NCBI GenBank assembly: GCA_900546895.1 | Contig: UREO01000095.1 | Coordinates: 1 to 9,652, forward strand | DNA: 9,652 nt | Direction of reading: 5' to 3' | Origin: an uncultured Oscillospiraceae bacterium | GTDB taxonomy: Bacteria > Bacillota > Clostridia > Oscillospirales > Acutalibacteraceae | Shown: in pieces, positions 1-6,086 of the stretch | How the letters are laid out: every line of letters starts with the position of its first letter | Numbering within the stretch: the first letter of the stretch is position 1 | The notes under the pieces: model-generated | Seen by the model: only the letters and a program-made list of their open reading frames with translations | The model's database searches: none | Told to the model about the DNA's origin: nothing | Program-made: the position numbers and the translations under genes

Positions 1-47
1 GAGATCTGCGCATGTCTCGTGGGCTCGGAGATGTGTATAAGAGACAG
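1..47 (+). other. Illumina Nextera adapter contamination (P7 end, index, Tn5 mosaic end)
   Basis: This stretch is synthetic library sequence, not genome. Bases 29-47 are exactly the 19-base Tn5 mosaic end AGATGTGTATAAGAGACAG. Bases 14-28 are GTCTCGTGGGCTCGG, the Nextera read-2 side sequence. Bases 1-5 (GAGAT) fit the end of the P7 flow-cell oligo. The eight bases between (6-13, CTGCGCAT) sit exactly where the i7 index goes, and from memory they match Nextera XT index N722. Order and spacing are those of a complete i7 adapter, so chance similarity is not plausible. The true contig begins at base 48. Confidence 0.98.
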
Positions 48-662
48 GACTATATCGTTTCCGTTACGCTTTCCATCGGTATTTTCTATTATGTTGCCGC
101 AATAGCGGCTGGCAGAGCCAATGTGGAAGCGTTGTCGGGGGGAGTACACTGGCTGGTGTATCCGCTCTTGCAGGCGTTGACATTTTCAGGCGGGTTGTAT
201 GTCATCATCACAGGTGTCAGGATGTTTCTGTCTGAAATTGTTCCGGCATTTGTTGGTGTCTCCGAAAAATTTATTCCAAATTCCAAGCCGGCTTTGGATT
301 GCCCCGTCGTATTCCCATATGCGCCGACTGCAACGGTTCTTGGTTTCATCTGCGCGTATCTTGCGGGAATCATATGCATGTTCTTCTTTTCAGCCGTTGG
401 CATGACGGTCATTATCCCGGTTGCTATCCCTTATTTCTTTATTGGCGGTACCGCCGCTGTGTTCGGCAACGCGACGGGCGGATGGAAAGGCGCGGTGCTT
501 GCAAGTGCGGTGACGGGTATTCTGATTGCCGTTGGTCCCGCGCTTATGTATCCGGTTATGCAATCCGTCGGACTTTCTGGAACAGCTTTCCCGGAAACCG
601 ATTTCAATGCTCTCGGCCTGATTATCTACAACATAGGAAAACTGTTTGGCTTGACGGCGTAA
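48..662 (+). CDS. ulaA: PTS ascorbate-type transporter subunit IIC (UlaA/SgaT family), 5'-truncated
   Basis: This is the C-terminal part of a membrane permease of the L-ascorbate (AG/Gat superfamily) phosphotransferase system. The IIC subunit forms the sugar channel, and its substrate is phosphorylated on entry by the partner IIB subunit. The 204 visible residues carry family-typical stretches: GVRMFLSEIVPAF, an SEKFIPNSKPALDCPVVFP segment, APTA and FGNATGGWKGA, between several strongly hydrophobic segments. Complete family members are about 450-480 residues, so roughly the first half is missing. It is lost at the contig end, not by mutation. An ATG at base 12 gives an open frame through the adapter, but its first twelve residues (MSRGLGDVYKRQ) are adapter translation and must be removed. 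IIA and IIB genes would be expected upstream, outside the window. The true substrate cannot be read from sequence; ascorbate, a pentitol or a pentose are all possible. Confidence 0.9.
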   Translation, partial: DYIVSVTLSIGIFYYVAAIAAGRANVEALSGGVHWLVYPLLQALTFSGGLYVIITGVRMFLSEIVPAFVGVSEKFIPNSKPALDCPVVFPYAPTATVLGFICAYLAGIICMFFFSAVGMTVIIPVAIPYFFIGGTAAVFGNATGGWKGAVLASAVTGILIAVGPALMYPVMQSVGLSGTAFPETDFNALGLIIYNIGKLFGLTA

Positions 663-698
663 ACATACTGCAAATTTAGCTGTTTTAAAAGAAATTAT

Positions 699-728
699 TG
701 CCGCAAAAGTTTGCTTGCTTTTGCGGCA
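699..728 (+). terminator. Stem-loop between IIC gene and transketolase
   Basis: A perfect 11-bp stem (699-709 TGCCGCAAAAG pairs with 718-728 CTTTTGCGGCA) with an 8-base loop lies between the IIC stop and the transketolase start. No run of T follows the stem, so it is a poor intrinsic terminator. It more likely causes partial termination or protects the 3' end of the upstream message, which would let the permease and enzyme genes be expressed at different levels. Confidence 0.5.
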
Positions 729-763
729 TATTCATCAAAGTCTGATAGGAAGTTGGAGGTATT

Positions 764-1588
764 ATGGGAACAAATCAAAAATTATTGCTTTTAGCAATGG
801 GAAATCGCGAACGCATTATTAAAATGATTTATCAGGCAAAAGCCGGACATCCGGGCGGATCGCTTTCCATTATCGATATCCTTACTGCAATTTATGAAAT
901 GGATGTAGATCTCAATGCAAAACAGCGCAGCAGGGTGGTGCTTTCAAAAGGCCATGCCGTACCGGCGCAATATGCGGTTTTCAATGCGAAAGGGCTTATT
1001 AAAAACGAAGAAATGGGAACGTTTCGTTCTGTTAATTCGCGCCTGCAAGGCCATCCGTATCTTGTGGATATCCCCGAATCGGACGCGACCACAGGATTGC
1101 TTGGACAAGGACTTTCCGTTGCGGTAGGGATTGCCGTTGCTAAGAAAGCAAGCAATGATCATCATCGTGTTTATGCTATTGTGGGCGACGGAGAACTCCA
1201 TGAAGGACAAATATGGGAAGCAGCGCTGGAAGCGCCTCAGTTTAAGACTGATAATTTAGTACTGATTGTCGATTACAATAAGCTTTCATCCAGCGGACCT
1301 GTGAACGAAGTGATTAATCTGAATCCCCTCACGGATAAATTCAGAGCTTTCAACTGGGACGTATATGAAATTGACGGACACAATATGGATCAGATTGTAG
1401 ACGTATTGAGCATTGCTCGTAAAGGAACCGGAAAACCGATTGCCATTATTGCAAATACAGTCAAAGGCAAGGGCGTTTCCTATATGGAGAATAATCCCAA
1501 ATGGCACAGCTCCGCACTGACCGATGAAGAATACACGACCGCGATGAGAGACATCCAAAGGGAAAAGGAGGGGATTCGCCTTGACTGA
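764..1588 (+). CDS. Transketolase, N-terminal (thiamine diphosphate-binding) subunit
   Basis: This is one half of a split transketolase, the thiamine diphosphate enzyme that moves two-carbon units between ketose and aldose phosphates in the non-oxidative pentose phosphate pathway. The 274 residues cover the pyrophosphate-binding domain. Visible motifs are GHPGGS (28-33), SKGH (61-64), TTGLLGQGLS (about 109-118) and the cofactor/Mg motif GDGELHEG (141-148) ending at Asn172 in DYNK. Single-chain transketolases are about 650 residues; here the rest is supplied by the next gene, which begins 8 bases before this one ends. The ATG at 764 follows GGAGGT (755-760) closely, and no better start is seen. 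The pair follows a PTS permease, which suggests a substrate-specific copy used for imported pentose-type carbon. A housekeeping role cannot be excluded. Confidence 0.95.
   Translation: MGTNQKLLLLAMGNRERIIKMIYQAKAGHPGGSLSIIDILTAIYEMDVDLNAKQRSRVVLSKGHAVPAQYAVFNAKGLIKNEEMGTFRSVNSRLQGHPYLVDIPESDATTGLLGQGLSVAVGIAVAKKASNDHHRVYAIVGDGELHEGQIWEAALEAPQFKTDNLVLIVDYNKLSSSGPVNEVINLNPLTDKFRAFNWDVYEIDGHNMDQIVDVLSIARKGTGKPIAIIANTVKGKGVSYMENNPKWHSSALTDEEYTTAMRDIQREKEGIRLD
1565..1573 (+). promoter_or_regulatory. Ribosome binding site fixing the TTG start of the transketolase C-terminal subunit
   Basis: AAGGAGGGG lies inside the end of the preceding gene, 7 bases before TTG 1581. It decides the start codon and explains how the overlapping pair can be translated together. 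Confidence 0.8.
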
Positions 1589-2516
1589 AAATTTGATTAG
1601 CTTAAGAGAAAACGTGGGCCGGATTTTGCGTGAATTCGGAAATGATGAACGTATTTTTGTTTTGGACACTGATTTGGCAAAGTCAACAACCACCGCTGAA
1701 TTTCGCAGCCAATATCCGAATCGTTTTTTAGAAATGGGAATCTCGGAGCAAAGCGCAATGTCGGTGGCTTCCGGACTTGCTATTGAGGGGAAAATCCCCT
1801 TTTACGTAAGCTTTGCGTTATTCACAACCGGGACCGCATGGACGCAGCTCAGACAAGCCTGTTACTCAAATTTAAATGTGAAGGTCATCGGAACACACCC
1901 CGGTGTGGACGACGGTCCGGATGGGGCCAGTCATCATGCAAATGAAGACCTGGCGCTTACAAGGGCGCTTCCGGGAATTACCGTACTCACTCCGGCGTGC
2001 GTTGAAGATTTACGGGACAGTATTGCACTTGCAATTAACACAAATGGCCCGTTTTATATCCGTGTCGCCCGTGATACGGTTCCTGTTTTGGATATCCCGC
2101 ACACACCGGTGAAAATAGGGAAAATGATTGTAAATTATGATGATGGAGACGATCTTGCCATCATTTATGAAGGCGCTGCAATGAAGGCGGCGTTTGAAGG
2201 GTACTGTACGTTAAGGCGAGAAGGTTTCAAATGCAAATTAATTAATATTTCCTGCTTGAAACCCATCGATGCAGATGCATTATGTTCTATAGCAAAAACG
2301 GTCAAAGGCATTGTTACGGTAGAAAACCATTCCGTGATGGCGGGACTGGGAGGCGCTGTTGCCGAGGTTCTGATGAATGCCGGCATTCATGCCAAATTTG
2401 CACAGGTTGGCATTCAGGATGTCTTTACGGAATCAGGCGCAATAGCAGACTTAAAGAAAAAATATGGAATTTGTGGAGAAAATGTCTCCAAATGTGCAAA
2501 AGCACTTTTAAAGTAA
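1581..2516 (+). CDS. Transketolase, C-terminal (pyrimidine-binding) subunit
   Basis: This is the second half of the split transketolase. Its 311 residues hold the pyrimidine-binding domain and the C-terminal domain. The motif GISEQ (53-57) carries Glu56, which corresponds to the glutamate that activates the aminopyrimidine ring of thiamine diphosphate. A segment at 111-139 (DGPDGASHHANED, then ALPGITVLTPA) is the usual conserved loop with a substrate-site histidine. The C-terminal part includes VENHSVMAGLGGAVAEVL. Translation starts at a TTG: it is placed 7 bases after a strong AAGGAGGGG (1565-1573), gives the expected N-terminus, and overlaps the upstream gene by 8 bases. Such an overlap fits coupled translation and equal amounts of the two chains, which must associate to form the active site. 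The similar paralogue to exclude is 1-deoxyxylulose-5-phosphate synthase, but the split form and motifs favour transketolase. Confidence 0.95.
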   Translation: MTENLISLRENVGRILREFGNDERIFVLDTDLAKSTTTAEFRSQYPNRFLEMGISEQSAMSVASGLAIEGKIPFYVSFALFTTGTAWTQLRQACYSNLNVKVIGTHPGVDDGPDGASHHANEDLALTRALPGITVLTPACVEDLRDSIALAINTNGPFYIRVARDTVPVLDIPHTPVKIGKMIVNYDDGDDLAIIYEGAAMKAAFEGYCTLRREGFKCKLINISCLKPIDADALCSIAKTVKGIVTVENHSVMAGLGGAVAEVLMNAGIHAKFAQVGIQDVFTESGAIADLKKKYGICGENVSKCAKALLK

Positions 2517-2560
2517 TTGAGTTGCCATGAAGCGGATAGAAATCATCAAGTGAGGTTAAA

Positions 2561-2821
2561 ATGATGCAAACATTTCAATATAAAGTAAAAGATGAAGACG
2601 GTCTGCACGCAAGACCGGCAGGCTTGCTTGTAAAATGTACGCAAAGCTGCAGTTCCGATGTAAAAATTTCATTGGGAAAAAAAACAATGGATGCAAAAAG
2701 GCTTTTCGCCATTATGAGCCTTTGCGTGCAGCAGAATGATACCATTACTTTTGAGATTGAGGGTAAGGATGAACAGCGTGATTGTGCAAAGCTGAAGGAA
2801 TTTTGCCAGAAAAATATCTGA
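2561..2821 (+). CDS. HPr-family phosphocarrier protein lacking the Ser46 regulatory site
   Basis: HPr-type proteins relay phosphate from PTS Enzyme I to sugar-specific IIA subunits. This 86-residue protein has the normal length and an intact active-site loop DGLHARPAG with His16 (His15 if translation begins at the second ATG, 2564). In canonical Gram-positive HPr the KSIMG...MSL segment carries Ser46, the target of HPr kinase. Here it reads DAKRLFAIMSL, with Arg at that position. It should therefore carry phosphate in transport but not act as the Ser-phosphorylated CcpA co-repressor. Variants with DAKRLFAIM occur, to my recollection, in other Clostridia, so this is probably a paralogue subfamily and not a damaged gene. 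It follows the transketolase pair by 44 bases, which suggests a dedicated carrier for the upstream permease. A GTGAGG site (2550-2555) lies 5 bases before the first ATG and 8 before the second, so either start is possible. Confidence 0.92.
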   Translation: MMQTFQYKVKDEDGLHARPAGLLVKCTQSCSSDVKISLGKKTMDAKRLFAIMSLCVQQNDTITFEIEGKDEQRDCAKLKEFCQKNI

Positions 2822-2832
2822 AAGGCATTGCA

Positions 2833-2856
2833 TCATCGCTCTTGTCATCGCTCTTG
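2833..2856 (+). repeat. 12-bp perfect tandem duplication
   Basis: TCATCGCTCTTG occurs twice back to back (2833-2844 and 2845-2856), just after the HPr stop and just before the glycerate kinase remnant. Two copies only. It looks like a replication-slippage scar in non-coding DNA. Confidence 0.85.
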
Positions 2857-2860
2857 AATT

Positions 2861-3121
2861 TTGTTCTTTGTCGAACGATTCTGGGAAAGAACTGCTCCGG
2901 TTCAGCCGTTGGACACAGGCGGAGGTCAAGGCTCTAGATTTCAGATGGGTGTTGAAACCGTACTGGATACCGTGCTGTTCAACGGGATTTCAGACGGCAC
3001 TGATACTGATTTAGTAATCGTCGGCGCGGGCGGGGTGGATTCCCAGAGCCTGCGGGGTAAGATCGTTATCGGAGTTGACAAACGCACAGAGATGCTTGAA
3101 ATCCCACTTTGGGGTCCTTAA
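2861..3121 (+). pseudogene. Decayed C-terminal fragment of a glycerate kinase
   Basis: The 86-codon open frame is best read as a relic of a GlxK-type glycerate kinase, which phosphorylates D-glycerate using ATP. Residues 50-67 (DLVIVGAGGVDSQSLRGK) followed by IGVDKR match the conserved DLVITGEGRxDxQSxxGKxPxGVA region. GVETVLDTV (30-38) matches the GIELVLDAV segment before it, and GGGQG (20-24) resembles the GAAGGLG turn. Intact enzymes are about 370-380 residues, so most of the protein is missing. The spacing between GGGQG and GVET is too short, implying an internal deletion. The normally invariant GEGR is GAGG here, and the frame stops soon after the match. The TTG start has no ribosome binding site, so I do not think it is translated. 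An inverted repeat begins 6 bases after the stop and may mark the rearrangement that cut the gene. Confidence 0.72.
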
Positions 3122-3126
3122 TTATA

Positions 3127-3190
3127 AAGTGAACCGCACTCATTTGTCAGACAGTATGCTATACTGAAAACAAATGGGTGCGGTTCATTT
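3127..3190. repeat. Long inverted repeat with nested hairpin
   Basis: A 21-bp stem pairs 3127-3147 with 3170-3190, broken only by two positions that would be G-U wobbles in RNA. Its core is GAACCGCACTCATTTGT. The 22-base loop contains a second perfect hairpin, CAGTAT (3152-3157), GCT, ATACTG (3161-3166). The outer arms begin AAGTG and end CATTT, so each strand has a short T stretch after the stem. It lies between the converging glycerate kinase relic and recQ. It could be a bidirectional terminator, or the fused ends or remnant of a small mobile element; sequence alone does not decide. Confidence 0.75.
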
Positions 3191-3280
3191 TGCAGCAATC
3201 CCTTTTGTGTGTCCGGTGTGGACCAATATGAAAGTGAGAAGGGGCGGCGCGCTCGGTTGTGGAAACGTCTGACGAACAGG

Positions 3281-3310
3281 AAACAGGGCGGTTCAATCCG
3301 GCCTGTTTTT
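3281..3310 (+). terminator. Terminator-like hairpin overlapping the recQ stop codon
   Basis: AAACAGGGCGG (3281-3291) pairs with CCGGCCTGTTT (3298-3308) with one mismatch and a 6-base loop. The stem runs into five T (3306-3310). On the + strand this is a good intrinsic terminator that would stop transcripts from the sugar operon. On the - strand the stem ends in only three T, so it would be a weaker stop for recQ, whose TGA sits in the loop. Confidence 0.6.
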
Positions 3311-5443
3311 GTATAGAACGTATCGGATAGCCCCGTAGCTTATCTTTTCAGGCAGAGCTTCCTTGATGGGCTTTAATCTGTCGCGCCCGCAGCGTTCTAT
3401 GACTTCCGCAATCAGCCGTTCCTCTTCTTCGGTTACAAACAGGCGTGCGTCAATCGGAAGTCCGTTCTGAAGACAGCTCAGCAGATGCTTTTCCACAGTA
3501 TCCGGGGTAAGCCCGCGTTCCTTTGCAATTTCGGCAATATTAAGGCCGTCTTTATAAAACCGGTAGCTTTCTTCCTTTGTATCGCTGACGGCTTCCGGTG
3601 TTTTCCAATCTTGCTTTCTGGGGTTGTCCGCAGAAATATTCCGGGGAATCTGAATATGATTTTCTTCGACATACGTCTGGATTGCTTCCGTAAAGCAGCT
3701 CCCGAATTTTTTCAGTTTTACGCTGCCCACGCCGGAAATTCTAAGCAGACTTTCCTGATCGACGGGATAGGCTCCGCACATTTCACTCAAGGTTGCGTCC
3801 GAAAAAATGACAAAAGGCGGGACGTTTTCCTCCTGTGCAAGGCGGGCGCGTATCCCGCGAAGTATTTCAAAAAGCTTCTCGTCCGGATGAACAGCTCTTC
3901 TTTGGTCGGAATTCTGCTTCCGGATGGCACGTCTTATGGAGACGGCAGTTCTGCCGCGCAGGACATCCCGGGCTGAGGGCGTTAGCTTCAGGATCGGGTA
4001 TTGATCCCCGCAAAGCCCGATGTATTTTTCCGCAACCAGAAACGACAGGAGTTCCTTTATCGTTTCAGGGGAATATTCCTTCATGATACCGAAGGTGCTG
4101 AGCCGGTCAAAGCCCATTTCCTTTATTTTTCGCGTGTTGCTGCCGCGCAGCACACCGGTGACCATTCCACTCCCGAACCGCTCGCCTATGCGGACAATGC
4201 ACGACATGATTTTCTGTGATTCCACCGTGATATCCGTGCTCTCAACCCGGCTGTTGCAGTTGCCGCAATTTTCACATTTGTTTTCTGCGTCCAACTCTCC
4301 AAAATACTTCAGTATGTAGGAGCGCAGGCATTTATCGGTGTTGCAGTAATCGACCATATCATTCAGCTTTTGAAAACGGATCGCCTTATCGCTGTCATTT
4401 GTGCCGTTTTCAATCAGAAATTTGACCGTGACAATGTCGGATACGGAATAATAGAGAATACATTCGGCTCTTTCGCCGTCGCGCCCCGCTCTTCCTGCTT
4501 CCTGATAATAGCTTTCAACGCTTTGCGGCATATTGTAGTGGATAACAAAGGAAATGTTCGACTTGTCGATTCCCATGCCGAAGGCATTGGTTGCAACCAT
4601 CAGACTTACGCGGTCATAGATGAAATCGTTCTGATTTTCGGCTCGTTCCGCTTCCGGCATTCCGGCATGATATTTCGTGGCCGGATGCCCGCTGTTTTTG
4701 AGCTTTTGACACAGAGAATCCACCGTTTTTCTTGTGGATGCATAAATGATTCCGGATTTATTTTTGTGTTTGTCAAGGAATTCCAGAAGCGCGGTGGTTT
4801 TGTTCCGGGGCTTTTCCACTTCAAAATAAAGATTTGCCCGGTCAAATCCGGTCGTCAGGGTAAAGGGCTGCCGCAGCTGTAAAAATCGGATGATGTCCGC
4901 CCGGACCTGCGGAGTTGCTGTTGCGGTAAAAGCTGCAACAACGGGGCGGGATGGCAGCAAGGCAATCGTTTCCGCTATTTTTGTATAACTTGGCCTGAAA
5001 TCATGTCCCCACTGCGAGACGCAGTGGGCTTCGTCGACGGCGATCATGGACACCGGAAGCTTTCCTATCAGTTCGCGAAAGCTTTCGGTTTCCAGTCTTT
5101 CAGGAGCGACATAGACGATTTTATATTTTCCGCTTTCTGCGTTCTCAAACACGGCATCCTGCTGGCTGGATGAAAGCGCACTGTTGATGTATGCCGCATG
5201 GATCCCCGCCTGTGACAAGGTGTCAACCTGATCCTTCATGAGAGAAATAAGCGGAGATATTACAATCGTAATGCCGCGAAAAAGCAGCGAAGGAATCTGG
5301 TAGCACACCGATTTTCCCGCACCGGTCGGCATAACCGCCATGATGTCTTCTCCGCGCAGTATGTTGTCAATGATTTCCCGTTGCCCGGGGCGGAACGTGT
5401 CATAGCCGAAATAACGTTTCAGCAGCGTCTGCGGATTCTCCAT
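3293..5443 (-). CDS. recQ: ATP-dependent DNA helicase RecQ
   Basis: A 3'-to-5' superfamily 2 helicase acting in recombination and stalled-fork repair. Numbering from ATG 5443 (716 residues): Walker A MPTGAGKS (38-45), DEAH box (137-140) followed by the RecQ aromatic-rich loop CVSQWGHDFRPSY, FTATAT (motif III, about 172-177), ATNAFGMGIDKSNI (motif V) and QEAGRAGRDG (motif VI, about 314-323). The zinc site has Cys372, Cys390, Cys393 and Cys396 in a KCLRSYILKYFGE...CENCGNC arrangement. A winged-helix RQC region and an HRDC domain (about 518-592, with ISGVGSVKLKKFG) follow, then a helix-turn-helix-like tail (NIAEIAKERGLTPDTVEKHL, about 635-654). It is longer than the 609-residue E. coli enzyme because of that tail. 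A GTG at 5497 would add 18 residues but has no visible ribosome site. ATG 5443 is preceded by GGGAGTGATC and starts just before the conserved LLKRYFGYDTFRPGQ. It stands alone on this strand. Confidence 0.95.
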   Translation of the reverse strand: MENPQTLLKRYFGYDTFRPGQREIIDNILRGEDIMAVMPTGAGKSVCYQIPSLLFRGITIVISPLISLMKDQVDTLSQAGIHAAYINSALSSSQQDAVFENAESGKYKIVYVAPERLETESFRELIGKLPVSMIAVDEAHCVSQWGHDFRPSYTKIAETIALLPSRPVVAAFTATATPQVRADIIRFLQLRQPFTLTTGFDRANLYFEVEKPRNKTTALLEFLDKHKNKSGIIYASTRKTVDSLCQKLKNSGHPATKYHAGMPEAERAENQNDFIYDRVSLMVATNAFGMGIDKSNISFVIHYNMPQSVESYYQEAGRAGRDGERAECILYYSVSDIVTVKFLIENGTNDSDKAIRFQKLNDMVDYCNTDKCLRSYILKYFGELDAENKCENCGNCNSRVESTDITVESQKIMSCIVRIGERFGSGMVTGVLRGSNTRKIKEMGFDRLSTFGIMKEYSPETIKELLSFLVAEKYIGLCGDQYPILKLTPSARDVLRGRTAVSIRRAIRKQNSDQRRAVHPDEKLFEILRGIRARLAQEENVPPFVIFSDATLSEMCGAYPVDQESLLRISGVGSVKLKKFGSCFTEAIQTYVEENHIQIPRNISADNPRKQDWKTPEAVSDTKEESYRFYKDGLNIAEIAKERGLTPDTVEKHLLSCLQNGLPIDARLFVTEEEERLIAEVIERCGRDRLKPIKEALPEKISYGAIRYVLYKNRPD

Positions 5444-5519
5444 TAAATACTGATCACTCCCGTTTTTGAGCTGTCGATTGCTTTGATCAATTGTCACAGT
5501 TTGTCAATGCACCCATCCC

Positions 5520-5548
5520 ATTGTAATCCGGGTTCAAAACATTTTCAA
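5520..5548 (-). promoter_or_regulatory. Sigma-A-type promoter for recQ
   Basis: On the - strand, TTGAAA (plus 5543-5548) and TACAAT (plus 5520-5525) are separated by exactly 17 bases; each is one base off consensus. Transcription would start near 5513, giving a leader of about 70 nt before ATG 5443. With the alternative GTG 5497 the leader would be only about 16 nt and would lack a ribosome site. Confidence 0.65.
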
Positions 5549-5831
5549 GTATGGGAAAAAATGAAAGCTTTATATTTTCTATTTTTGCATATTCAAAAGA
5601 CTATACTTTTATAACGGCGTTCGATTTGCATAAAAAATTTATTGACTAAGATTGCCTTTTATGAAATTAAATATATAGATTATTCAAAATATCGCAAAAA
5701 AAGAGAAACCGAAAAGGAAGTAATTCAATCGGATTTTTGTCTGTGACTGAAAAGTTTTGGTTTATTTTTCCTAAATTGTATAGTGAATTTGCGATAAATC
5801 AGATAAATATCAAAATTTTGTAAAGCTTTTA
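5549..5831. other. AT-rich divergent intergenic region, no gene seen
   Basis: This is the upstream part of the space between recQ and the peptide transporter operon. It is very AT-rich, unlike the flanking genes, and I see no credible coding frame. It contains two GATAAAT direct repeats 9 bases apart (5793-5799 and 5802-5808) and a perfect 10-base palindrome CAAAATTTTG (5811-5820), 11 bases before the -35 box of the opp promoter. These are possible regulator sites, but no known operator is recognised. Confidence 0.5.
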
Positions 5832-5860
5832 TTGACTTTATTACTTTCAAGTGGTAAAAT
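5832..5860 (+). promoter_or_regulatory. Sigma-A-type promoter of the peptide transporter operon
   Basis: TTGACT (5832-5837) and TAAAAT (5855-5860) are separated by exactly 17 bases, each one base off consensus, in AT-rich DNA. The start point would be near 5867, leaving an untranslated leader of about 230 nt before the first gene. Confidence 0.8.
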
Positions 5861-5885
5861 CAAAAACATAATAATTCATCTAACT

Positions 5886-5934
5886 TTGGCAAAGATGTCA
5901 AATCGGTAGTAAGCCATTTTGACATTTTTGCTAA
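5886..5934 (+). promoter_or_regulatory. Long stem-loop at the start of the opp leader
   Basis: Bases 5886-5902 pair with 5918-5934 over 17 positions with two G-U wobbles. The core is GCAAAGATGTCAAA against TTTGACATTTTTGC, with a 15-base loop. It begins about 20 nt after the predicted transcription start and is followed by a T-rich stretch (TTTATTATT). It could stabilise the message or act as an attenuator. I do not recognise a known riboswitch class, and no T-box sequence is present. Confidence 0.6.
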
Positions 5935-5942
5935 TTTATTAT

Positions 5943-5979
5943 TCAAATATTATATAAAGAAATATTTTTGAATATTTGA
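5943..5979 (+). repeat. Second AT-only inverted repeat in the opp leader
   Basis: TCAAATATT (5943-5951) is the exact reverse complement of AATATTTGA (5971-5979), with 19 bases between. An overlapping alternative pairing uses AATATTTTTGAAT (5961-5973). Being almost pure A/T, it is weak as RNA structure and may instead be a regulator site. Confidence 0.4.
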
Positions 5980-6086
5980 CTGAGCTAGGATTTTTACAAC
6001 TTTTTATCTTCATTAAGTCAGTTTGCCCGGCCATTCCGTTATGAGGCGGCTGATTTATGAAAATATTTGTCCAGCATCAATTTTAT

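Noticed and set aside
2833..2856. Start of a CRISPR or other repeat array
   Set aside because: Only two directly adjacent 12-base copies without spacers, so it is a simple duplication.
3144..3165. TTGTCA and TATACT inside the large inverted repeat as a promoter
   Set aside because: The two boxes are only about 10 bases apart, far short of the 16-18 needed; they arise from the nested hairpin sequence.
3485..4882. Several + strand open frames of up to 170 residues inside recQ
   Set aside because: All are antisense to well-conserved helicase domains and show no protein-family features.
5642..5673. TTGACT followed by an AT-rich stretch as a second promoter toward the opp operon
   Set aside because: At 16-18 base spacing there is no good -10 box; TAAATA appears only at about 20 bases. 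The 5832-5860 promoter is much better.
5961..5977. Possible CodY-type box (AATATTTTTGAATATTT)
   Set aside because: It differs from the AATTTTCNGAAAATT consensus at about four of fourteen positions, and such matches are frequent in AT-rich DNA.
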